From Wuchereria bancrofti (Eukaryota > Nematoda > Chromadorea > Rhabditida > Onchocercidae): a stretch of 64,000 nucleotides of DNA. Shown here piece by piece: positions 23,222 through 33,574 of the stretch (positions are counted from its first letter, which is position 1; each line of letters starts with the position of its first letter). Under the pieces are notes generated by a model. The model worked only from the letters and a program-made list of their open reading frames with translations. It did not search any database and was not told the DNA's origin. The translations under genes were made by a program, and so were the position numbers. The stretch lies in contig SSBO01000012.1 of the NCBI GenBank assembly GCA_005281725.1, forward strand, positions 19,047,060 through 19,111,059, written 5' to 3'.

Positions 23222-24450
23222 TCATCCTAAGAAGTTTGCAATCACAAGATGAAATATCATATGCGCAAAGACAAAATCAGCGAAAGCACGCTCCGGAGCA
23301 ATATGAGGAAATAATGGCTTATTTTCCGGATTAACTTGTATCCGAAGTGATGCTGAAAAGGAATTTTCCAATTTAGATGTATTTCAAGGTCCTTTTAGAT
23401 CATAAGGGAAATATAAAACTTCAGAAAAATACAATTATACAGGTACAATTTAAAAAATAACAAACTCAGTCCACTTACTGAATACAGAAACAGCCAGGGA
23501 AAAAATGGCTTATATTTATTAATCAGTGCTAAAAAAAAAATAAAAACCAAACCTGCCAAAACAAAACAACCGACTGCCGATACAAAACCAGAAAGGAACG
23601 AGTTGAACGGAAATGTTCCAACGAGGACACAGTAAACAAATCTGCAATTGATCAAAGAATACACTTATGCGGTAAAGTGTAATAAAGTATCACAAAGATA
23701 AAGCAATATGATGTTTCAAAAATAAAACAAACACACAGAAGTAAAACATGGCGTGATGTAATACTTAAAACCAACAAGAGAACTGAAAAAAAAGCAGTAA
23801 ATAAGTCCAAACCTGCCAAATCTACATTTCACAAATTTTTTTTTTTTCAATGTTGGAACTTGAACTTGCTTAAAATGAAGCGGAAACGGGTTATAAATAC
23901 CTGACAAGAAATAAAAGCATTCTCGTGGATGTCAAAGAATATTCACAAACTAAAACGCTCGACAAATATGATTTCTTACTCCATGAGATGAAACAATCGA
24001 ATCTTAAGTTAGTATAAGTATTATTTAGTGGGAAACATAATGAACAACAAATTTTTACTTAGTGCACAACATCTGCATCTTCCAGTTTCTTCACGTGAAA
24101 AATAGTAAGTCATGTTTGTTGAGCATTTAAGCTTGTGAATGTCTGTTAACCATCAAAGGAATTTTATTTAACGAACACTTCATTTGTCAAGACATTTATA
24201 ATTACAACCTCTCTTCATCCTGTAGTCGCATTATCTTTTTTTTTTTATCAAAAAGAATATGAACAAGAGAAATACGCATCATTCCTTGCAAAACAGGCGA
24301 ATTTGATATAAACAGCATTAAAAAATTTACATACTGAATAACACCGGTAATGAAGATGTAGAACATGTAAGCATCGATAAGTTTCAGCTTTTTCGATGTT
24401 GTCCGCTGATAATCATCGAACAAATTAGCCAATACTGTGAATAATCTCAT
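23222..24450 (-). CDS. dad-1: DAD1/OST2, oligosaccharyltransferase subunit
   Basis: Small integral ER-membrane subunit of the oligosaccharyltransferase that N-glycosylates nascent proteins; its loss triggers cell death. Three exons on the minus strand: 24335-24450, 23553-23641 and 23222-23352, 336 nt in phase, 111 residues, matching the family's roughly 113. Clear signatures: N-terminal [17 protein letters not shown], the conserved [31 protein letters not shown], and the C-terminal [21 protein letters not shown] ending directly at the stop. Three hydrophobic segments are visible, as expected. The start Met at 24450 gives the family's normal N-terminus ([14 protein letters not shown]). It is divergent from the zinc-transporter gene 5.2 kb away and is followed by bud-13 on the same strand. 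Confidence 0.97.
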
Positions 24451-24697
24451 CGTTAATCACTAAAATCAACATAAATTTAAGGTTTTTTTATTATCAAATA
24501 TTACTCTCTCTAATCTTAAGGAGTAGAGTGAAAGAGAAAGAGCAGAGGGAGAAGGAGAAAGGATACATTTAGGATAAATATGGCTATTATTAATGATACT
24601 TTTTCGAGGCTTACAGTCTAAGAACAATACACGTTGCATTCTAAACTGTAACATCTCAAATTGGACAATGGTGATTTTTACACAACGCACTTAACCA

Positions 24698-24900
24698 ATC
24701 TATTCGGACGGAAATCAAAATGAAAATAGTGTTACGTTCGAAGAGAAAGAGTTAGAGAAGTTGAAAATTTATAAAATGAAAAAAGTAAAATGTCGATTTG
24801 ATCATGAGTTACACCCTACACATATACATCCGTCCATTCACACACACGTATCCACCCACACACGCACCTTGAAGTACTTCATATACCCATCCACGCCTAC
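24698..24900 (+). repeat. Dispersed GA/CA-rich repeat module, copy A
   Basis: Shares with copy B a TCGGAC..AAA..CAA...TGAAAATAGTGTTA start, then GAGAGAAGTTGA-like, TTTAT.AAATGAAAAA and TCAATTTGATCA-like blocks in the same order and spacing for about 110 bp. It then enters CACA-rich sequence. It lies about 0.25 kb upstream of dad-1, in the opposite orientation to that gene. Confidence 0.7.
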
Positions 24901-26039
24901 AATCTACAATCTCACATCACGGCGGTATTTCCCGGTTGGACCTGGTGTCATTGCGCGGTATGTGTTGGTATTGTGGTGTGGGTCTTTCTCGATTAATTTG
25001 TTGTAAAGTTTTGGGAATTTAATCCCAGGAATTAACAATTTTGCAGATTTAATGAGTTGACAGGGAAAAGAAATGGAAATCAAAAACGCTAAGAGGCGTG
25101 TTTTTTTCTTACGTTCACGTCTACTTTTATTGTAGCATGAAGAAATGATTAAGTGAAAGTGCATTATAAAATGAAATTACAGTGATTCGTTGATTACAGT
25201 GATTAGTAACATAATTTATCATGTGACGAATAAAAACAGACAATAACATTCTCTTTAACAGCGGGAAATAAGCGTAGCAGTTTGTTACTGATAGAAAAGA
25301 GAGAATACACAGGTGAAATGGTATGATACCATGTTTCCATTATTAAAAAACATTTTTCAAATGTTCTGTTGTCATTATCATAATAATCAATATGACATGC
25401 CATGCAAACTATTTCAGTTCATGTTTGTTCTTACGAAAATAAAATTTGGACGAGTATTAATTCCAGTTCCCATTCTCATGAAAAATTAATTCCATGAATT
25501 TCAGTTGAAATTTACTACCATTATTTGTATAATTGTATTTTATATAACTGAAGTAACTCGAGGAAATTTTAAATTCATTTAAAAGAAAAAAGAAATAAAG
25601 CAAATTTTACTATACTTTCCCAATAATTAATGTAATTTGTATGACGCCAAGAGAATAAATCATACTATTAAGGATATTATATTGCATTGGATGTGGCATA
25701 TGATGACATGGCATAAATTTAAAGTCTTTTTTTCAATTAAATGGTAACAAAAGACGTACAAATGATATATTATAATGGTGCAATGAAATAAGAATTTATC
25801 AGTTAAACTGAAGAATAAAATGATAAACGATTTTCGTGAATCTTAATGATGATATGCGAAATGTGATAAGTTGAAAAGAAAAGAGCAAAAAATAGTATAA
25901 TCAAAGAATAAAAAAGAAGATAACGTTATAGTATTTGATTTCCATTGTTATAATCAAGTGAAATAGGTTGAGAAAAATGACATATTTGATATGAATGTTA
26001 AGTATAATTTGATTAGCAAATAAATATTTCGTTATAGTT

Positions 26040-26171
26040 AGTACTGTGCAATTTGAAGTACACGTATAAAGAAGGTAACGTACTTGATATTATGCCATTT
26101 GAAGTACATGTATAAAACAGTAACGTGGTTAGTATTATGCCATTAGAAGTATACGTATAAAAAGGTAGCAT
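26040..26171 (+). repeat. Three-copy tandem repeat, 45-46 bp unit
   Basis: The motif TATTATGCCATTTGAAGTAC then ATGTATAAAA and GTAACGT recurs at offsets of 46 and 45 bp (GAAGTA at 26055, 26101 and 26146). Copies differ by a few bases. Confidence 0.85.
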
Positions 26172-27750
26172 GCAGTATCTTTAAAAAAAGTTTTTTATAC
26201 TGAATATTTCATTTCGTTATTGCTTATTTCAGAATGTCTTAGTTTATCGATCACTTAAGTATTCACCAATTGGAAAACACAATTTGAATCGGTTTAAAAA
26301 AGAGTAAAAATTGAGAGAACCATAATTATGTTCTTATCTATCTTTTTCCTCTAATTGAAAACTTGAAATTTGCAGCCAATAACCAATTTATACACTATAA
26401 AAGGAAAAATGAAATATTTTAATAGCAAAAATATTTTATAAATTTGCATGTAATTTCAAAGTTTGCATATAAAACAATAACAAAAATGTACAATAACAAA
26501 AACATATTTATAATAGAAAAGAAATAATCAGATTTGTAAAGTAGTGCAACAATAACTCTTTTAATGAATAATTTATAAATTTCTCTCAATTTAACCAAGA
26601 TTTTTTCTCTGCTAAATTTTAATAGTAATATGTTTGAGGTAATTTTAAAAGAACAGTTTTGAATATTAATTAAGTGAGATATTAACTATAATTTCTTTTT
26701 TGGCAATTTCTTGCAGTATACATCACCACTTATCTTTTTCTTATTCGTAATTGTGTATTTGGGTAAATTTGACAAGCAAAATAAACGATAACCAAAATTA
26801 CACATTTTAAAATGCGTATCATAACTGAGAATTTCTTTTCGTTATTCATGCGATTTTATTCCATTTCATTCACATGTATTTGGCATAAATTATCGGGAAA
26901 AATTTTGCTTCTATTAGTTCCAACTAGTTTCAATCATATAAATTTACAAAGAAATGCGTTTTTAAAAACAAACATTATGAAATTTATGTCTTTATTCCAT
27001 TCCATAAAATAACAAGTCACGTAAACGTTAATACGTGCTATGTGTCATTTGATTACATTGTATCACATGACTTAATCACGTACTATACTTTTCGTTTCCT
27101 ATCATATAATACACAATTAATCCGATTGTAACGACCGTTTTTTCCTTTCTCTTTAATCACCAATGAATGGCAATCAAATGATATAAATCAATCGGAAAAT
27201 ATCACAGTCATTTCAATTGATTTTATATTTGGGTAGTTAAAAATACCAAATTGTTGCTTCACATTCATTTACCTGTAAGTCCAATTAGAGAAATAATTTC
27301 CCATCGGTCAGTTATCATTTTTTGACAACCATCCCTGACAACGATCGTTAATAATGAAACTATTTACAGTTATTATAAATTTAATATTTACGTAATTCAT
27401 CAGAATAATGTCTTTCCATCAGTTAATACAGATAATTTCTCAAAAACACAATACTATCATTATTGTTCATTTATCATCGCGAAAGTATCATTTTCCTTAT
27501 CATTTAGCATCACATCGTCATCGAGAAGCAATCGTAAACCATTCGTTTTTCATAGATGAAAAGATTTGCAGGAAAGAAAAGTGCAGCAATTCAAAATGTA
27601 CGGATTTATTACATCAGATTATGCCTGATCGAGAATAACGTGAACATACATTACAATAGTTAAAAGAAGAACTGGCGCAAATGTCGAAATTTGTTTTTAA
27701 TTTGCTTTCATCCATTCAACTCAGCTCAACACATTTGGCTAAATCGTAAG

Positions 27751-27886
27751 ACCTGCTGAAAGAGCTAAAATATATCTCACCAGCTAAAAAGGTAGTTATA
27801 AATCACTATGCCAAATCAATGAATAACTTCTTGAACAAGATTTTATTTAAGAAACAGGTGAGATATATTTTAGCTTTTTCAGCAGT
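27751..27886. repeat. Inverted repeat, about 30-bp arms, 75-bp spacer
   Basis: 27751-27781 (CTGAAAGAGCTAAAATATAT core) pairs with 27857-27886 (ATATATTTTAGCTTTTTCAG core) with one or two mismatches. Inside the spacer, CAATGAATAACTTCTTGA (27817) recurs exactly at 28028. The layout is like a small non-autonomous element or a hairpin RNA source; neither is shown. Confidence 0.75.
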
Positions 27887-28215
27887 TTTTAAGAAGTTAT
27901 AACTGAGAAGTATTGCTTTTCAAATATGCCCCAAATTATTCAGATTTGTTATTCCATCATTAATATATGAAATGATTAAAAAATTATCCAAGTTTAGCTA
28001 AGGTATGATAATATTAATGAAATAGACCAATGAATAACTTCTTGATGGAGAAGACATCAACGTATATACATTTATGATTGAAGACTGAATGTAAGAAAGC
28101 CGTCCAAGAAATAAAATGTAGGTTTATGATTTAACTATTCTACATAAAACAAGTAATACTGATTAACTATTTATAGATAGATAATACAGATTAACTATTA
28201 GACAATATATATATT

Positions 28216-28452
28216 ATGTCCTCTCATAAACAACAGATTACTGACTTTTTGGAAAAGTTTGAGCTCATGAAGATTTACGGCAAAGCTATTCAAAGCACAA
28301 TTTTTATAGGAAATGATCAGATAGGAGGAAGAAAGATATCTTTAACTGCTACTACCACTGGAGCATTGGTTAAATTAAAAGGAAGCAAAAAAAGTTGCAG
28401 GTTAACAAAAAATGTCCCAAGTCGCACTTCACTGAAGAACATCCAATTATAA
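28216..28452 (+). CDS. Isolated open frame, function unknown
   Basis: 78-codon frame with a mixed, protein-like composition (DFLEKFELMKIYGKAIQ, then IFIGNDQIGGRKISL) and few low-complexity runs, unlike most chance frames in this AT-rich window. A one-base shift near 28420 would extend it (HFTEEHPIIKKDLKM). No splice acceptor or recognisable family. It may be a decayed gene copy or a transferred fragment rather than a working gene. Confidence 0.25.
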   Translation: MSSHKQQITDFLEKFELMKIYGKAIQSTIFIGNDQIGGRKISLTATTTGALVKLKGSKKSCRLTKNVPSRTSLKNIQL

Positions 28453-29044
28453 AGAAGGATCTAAAAATGCCGATAGTTTATTTAATAAGTAAAGTAATTT
28501 ATTTAATAAGTAAAGGTTAATCACTATTAATATTTATCATGTCGAAAAGAAACCAACATATTTTGCAGTATTTTATTTTCTTTTTTACAATTTTTGATCA
28601 CTTTCACGTATTTTTTACAGAAGGAATCATTCACTTCTCTTGCAATCATCCATTAGTAACAATTTATCAAAAAAAGAAAAAAAAAAAACAAGATTAACGA
28701 TAATCTATCGCCCCATTTATCAATGGAATGATTTGCAGTAATAACACCGAGTTCAACAATGCCTTCATCTATATGTTATCATTAATTTTGAATATCATAG
28801 AATTATGGTTCTCGATTTAAAACTAGAAATCAAATTTATCTCGTGCACACCTCACTTTTTAAAGGTAATATTCGGTTAGCTTCAAAATTAGAAAAAAAAA
28901 AAAAACAGAAAAAAAAACGAGTGAATCCACTATTGTCTTATTTTACTGCCACGCACGCCTATACGAATAATTTCAACATTCGCTGCTGTTGACGGTCACA
29001 TGTGGCGATCGACGGAAATTTTTACGGATATATCGGATTTGATG

Positions 29045-29260
29045 GATTTGTCGGACCAAAACCAAGGTGAAAATAGTGTTATGTTTTGAGAGAGAGTGAG
29101 AGAAGTTGAGGATTTATGAAATGAAAAAGTAAGGTGTCAATTTGATCACATAAATAAGGAGTATTACACACATACACAGAGAGATACGTGCACATATACA
29201 CATACATACCCGTCACCCCCAGATATATCCACGTGCACGCTTTCGTCCACGTCACAGTCT
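29045..29260 (+). repeat. Dispersed GA/CA-rich repeat module, copy B
   Basis: Second copy of the module at 24698-24900, same strand, with matching GTGAAAATAGTGTTATGTT, GAGAGAAGTTGAGGATTTAT, GAAATGAAAAAGTAA and TCAATTTGATCA segments, followed by CA-rich sequence. It ends about 0.4 kb upstream of the zinc-transporter start. Confidence 0.7.
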
Positions 29261-29618
29261 TTTGTCTCATCCCGCCTGCACTTTCTTAATGGAGGTTACT
29301 GTTAGTGGAAGTGTCGAAACGTTGACGCGGACATGTTGGCAGGTGTACAAATCTTGCTATTTGCATATTTTGCAAATCGTGCAAGCTGCTGAGTGTGTGG
29401 TAAATTTAGAAATGAAAAGGTCGAAGCTGCAAGTTGCAAATTCTGTTCTTAGCGAGTTTTTAAAAATTTGAAATTTTTGCAAATAATAAATTATCGATGT
29501 ACACTTTTCTTTTTTCTTTTCTTTTTTTTGCAAACAAGATGAGGAAAATTGACGAGTAATTGATTTTTTATGTGCGTTTTGAGGAATGGAAGATTGTTAC
29601 GGTTTTTTTTTTCCTACG

Positions 29619-29627
29619 TTTTTCAGA
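29619..29627 (+). promoter_or_regulatory. Likely 5' acceptor (trans-splice) of the zinc transporter
   Basis: A strong TTTTTCAG/A acceptor at 29619-29626 lies 29 nt upstream of the start codon, with no in-phase upstream coding exon recognised. In nematodes this arrangement commonly marks spliced-leader addition. Confidence 0.45.
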
Positions 29628-29655
29628 TTTGGGAAGTTATTCGACGAATATTACA

Positions 29656-32600
29656 ATGAATATAGCTGTTGTAGTTCAGCTTATCTTGTTTCATATTGTT
29701 GTTTTACGTTCAAGTCATCATGACCATAGCCATAATGTCGAGACACCACATTTCAAATACAGTCGTGAAGCTAATGAAGTACTTTTTTCTCTTTCTTTTT
29801 TTTGAATTTTGACTGAATCTTATTCACATTTTGAAAACTCACAATTAATATTTTAATTTATTATTGCTTTATATTCGATCCTTTAACATTTCATCAACGT
29901 ATGAATGCATTCCGTAAAGCTAGAAGTAATTTTTTTTTATATATAAAATCATCGAGATACAAAAAATTAGGTAAAAATTTCACTTTTTGTATTTTTCAGC
30001 AATCAGTCCATGAGAATCATAAGTATTCCCACCATCATGATCATAATCATCACCATGATCAACAAAATCATCATCATGAACATTCGGAAGGTCATCGCAA
30101 TGCTCGTGACAAATATTTTCATGAGAAAGAACATCATCATGCACATCTCACCGGAGTTGGTATCTTGTCGTCTCTAACTATCTTGCCTCGTTTTAGAATC
30201 CGGATCTGAATTTGCATACTCTGAGTTGAATTATACGGTATGTAATGGAGGATCATCAGTAAGCATGTCATCCATTCATGATAAAAAAGTTTTATCTGAA
30301 TTTGAGAACAACATTTCTTCTACAAGATTATAAAGTGAAGCGATTTTTATTAATGTTTCGATATTTGCTATTTAGTTCCGGATTTTTATTTAAACTAACA
30401 TTTTTCAAGGAGAGCGATCGTCATCGTCAAAAGTATAGTAAAGCAAGTCAGAAAAATTATAAGCCTTACGATCCAAATGGGTAGGTATTTCTGTATTAGT
30501 TCCAATTATCACTGAGTTTTAATCATATCGACTTTTTGTAGCTAAAGACTTAAAATGTTATGAGATAATTTTCAAATAATGATTTTTTTTATAGCATTAT
30601 TAGCTATAATTTTGGTGCAATATTATTTATAACTTCAAAGCTTTCTTAGAATTAAAGAACTCTCTTGTTTGATTTTGCTGACTATTTTTAAACCAACTTT
30701 TAAATGTTGAGCGTATTTCAAAGAACATTTCATGTTGATTAAGTCGATTTCCATTTCTAGGATTCTATCTTTCATGAATGATTTTCGAACACGTCTTTGG
30801 GTGTACAGTATTGGATCAACATTGCTAATCAGCTTTATGCCATTCGTTTTCTTATCGCTTATACCGTTAAAGGTAAAGGATTATTGCATATTAGTTTATG
30901 CTTATGGATCCATCTGATAATAATTCAAATGGTTTCAGGCGAACACTGCAGAAAATGAATCAATGCTGAAAATTCTTTTGAGTTTTGGTTCTGGTGGTTT
31001 ATTGGGTGATGCATTCCTTCATTTGATTCCACATGCACAACCTTCTCATCATAATGGTCAAAGTTCGCATTCTCATTCGTACGCACATGATGATTTCGGG
31101 CATTCACATGAACCGCATGACATGACTGTTGGAAGTTATGTACTAGCTGGTAAGGATTATTTTTCTCAGAATTTATTTTTTTTCTTGCATTTTATGTTTT
31201 CATCATAAAATTCAATCTGAAAAGTTCTGATGTTGTAGTGCGAGAGACCACTCAAGAAACTTCTCTTATGTTGATGTTTTAACTTGCAGTATAAAAAGAT
31301 GGTGCTAAATCAAATTTAAACTTACAAGAAAAATCGCGATTTCCAGGAATATTAACATTTCTGACAGTTGAGAAGCTTGTACGTATTCTACGAAGTGAGA
31401 ACATAATTCATTCTCATTCACATGGCAATGGTTCATCATCTTCAGTTGATCAAAAGAAGATTAAGAAGCAGCATAAGGATGCCCGAGTTAGTAAGGAAAA
31501 GAAATCGGATGTTTCATCAGCAGAAGAAGTAAGTTTTATATTTGCGTAACATTTTTTAATACTTTATTCCATTGAATATTGGAATTATCGTAGTAACGGA
31601 AAGTTTTGTCATTTCGAAAAAAGTTTATGATATAATTGTCTGGCTTATTCTGCTGTTTCATTGGGCTGCCAAGAATTGCTAAAAAGCTTTCATATAATTT
31701 CAGTTTTTTGATTAATTAGCAGTAACGATCAACATATTGTAGAGTTTGCATAGCTGTTCCGATGACGAGCACAAGCATTTGATAGAAAAAACAAGCGATG
31801 TAACGGGATTCAAAGTAGCAGCATATTTAAACATGGTTGCAGATTTTGCGCATAATTTCACCGATGGTTTAGCAATTGGTGCGTCATTTCATGCCGGCAC
31901 AACAATTGGTGTTGTAACAATGATTACTGTGCTCGTACATGAGATACCGCACGAAGTTGGCGATTTTGCGATCCTTGTCCAATCTGGTTTCTCCAAGAAA
32001 AAGGTTAGCAATTTTTTTCTTTATAATAATTATCTTCACTGCTGAATCGGAGTGATTGCTCAAATAAGTGAACATAATTCTGGATTCATTCAAGTTTCAT
32101 TTCAATTTTTATTGCAATACAGAACGTAGAAGTAATATTTTTAGTTCTACGAAGTTATTCAACTAATTACTGGTATTTTAATGGTGTATTGTTTATTACC
32201 CGGTATTTCACATTGTCAAATAAAGTTTTTCCCTTATTTTTTGGTTGTTACAGGCTATGTCTGTTCAACTTTTAACAGCTCTGGGTGCTCTTACTGGTTG
32301 CGTTTTGTCGTTATGTTCAACAAATGCTGATGAATTATCCGATACAGCTTCATCAAGTTGGGTGGGTAGTTGGTTTCAGCATTCAGCATTTCATTAATTA
32401 TTTTCTAAAAATTTAGTGAAACCTTTGTGATTTCACAGCTAGTAGCTTAATAACCGGAAAATTAAATAAAAGGAAATAGACGATTATACATTGCCTTCCA
32501 GTGAGTACGTAACATTACATTAAACATCCGAATTTGATTCTTGTTTATAGGAAGACCAGAAAGCGGGCTAGAATGACATCTCTTACTTTGATAGTCGAAA

Positions 32601-32871
32601 TTTTCTTACTTTGATAGCCCAAATTCTATCATTCATGAATTAACCTTGAGAAAAATTTAAATTTAGCTGGAGAATCCTCTTTTTGTTTAAATTGTTTTAT
32701 CTTTTTTGCTTTCAGATATTACCTTTCACTGCCGGTGGGTTTATCTATATTGCCACAGTAACGGTTATACCAGAACTGCTTGAAAATACTTCTGTTTGGC
32801 AAAGCATCAAGGAAGTGGTAGCCTTGCTAACTGGAATAGCGCTCATGTTTCTCATTGCTGCATATGAATGA
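29656..32871 (+). CDS. SLC39A7: ZIP zinc transporter, SLC39A7/KE4 type
   Basis: Moves Zn2+ (and possibly Mn2+) from ER/Golgi lumen to cytosol. Ten exons: 29656-29778, 30000-30159, 30197-30237, 30410-30480, 30761-30872, 30939-31149, 31347-31528, 31743-32003, 32254-32361 and 32716-32871; 1425 nt, all phases agree, 474 residues, about the length of human ZIP7. Features: an N-terminal signal/membrane segment ([14 protein letters not shown]), a His-rich luminal stretch (many HHDH runs, exons 1-2), the KE4 segment [19 protein letters not shown], a second His cluster (exon 6), and a basic cytosolic loop (exon 7). The metal-site helices are [10 protein letters not shown] (about 337) and [13 protein letters not shown] (about 366), the LIV-1 signature. 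The C-terminus is [18 protein letters not shown]. elegans hke-4 genes are the nearest named relatives. rfc-4 follows 0.7 kb downstream. Confidence 0.96.
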
Positions 32872-33574
32872 AATGATAAATGAAAATACTAATAATGGTA
32901 TTGTTTGGAAAATATTTAATTTAATATATTATACGTATTATAATCTAATGTTTGTCCTTAAAAACTTAGTTAAGTCATATATCTTTTTCCTTCGTATTAT
33001 TCATGTTGCCATGTTGCTTTTTTTGCGCATTCTTGCTTTTTTTGATGGAGTATAGGTTATTGATATTCGTGTTAGATAGGAAATGCTTTTTAGGATTCAT
33101 CACAATTTTGCTAGTGATGGATATAAAATGGAAATGATTATTAAGTGTTGTCTATAACCACTTGCAGTGCACTGTGTGTAATTTAAATGTTTTTTGTTTT
33201 CTGTTTGCTTTTAAATTGGATTAACAGTTAAAACTTTGTAATGAACTTCAGTTATTCAAAATACTAAATAAATATGATGTTAAATAAATGGTTTGAAATT
33301 ACTACATGATGCTTAGTTTGAAGCTGTTTGAAATGGTAAGTCATAGTAGCCGTTACATATCAGATTCGATGTTTCAGTGTTTTGTAATATTTTGCGGTAG
33401 GATTTATATTAAAAAATCGCCGAGAAATGTTAGAAATGAATTATTAAATTTGGATACTTGAAAGGATAATATGGACTGGTTGTTTAAAGATGTCTTGTAT
33501 TATTTTAGTCTTATCATTCGGTTAGTGACGTCTCAAATGTAGACAGTTTTAGATTTAGAGTGCATAAATCAGGG
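32872..33574. other. Spacer between zinc transporter and rfc-4
   Basis: Contains the zinc transporter 3' UTR with overlapping AATAAA hexamers near 33266 and 33282. No coding sequence. The 0.7-kb spacing and shared strand allow co-transcription. Confidence 0.5.

Larger units (their letters stand above)
24451..29655. other. Intergenic region between divergent genes
   Basis: 5.2 kb between the dad-1 start (minus) and the zinc-transporter start (plus), so it should hold both promoters. It contains a repeated GA/CA-rich module near each end (24698-24900 and 29045-29260), a three-copy tandem repeat at 26.04-26.17 kb, an inverted repeat at 27.75-27.89 kb, and one isolated open frame at 28216-28452. 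No conserved exon was recognised in the rest. Confidence 0.6.
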
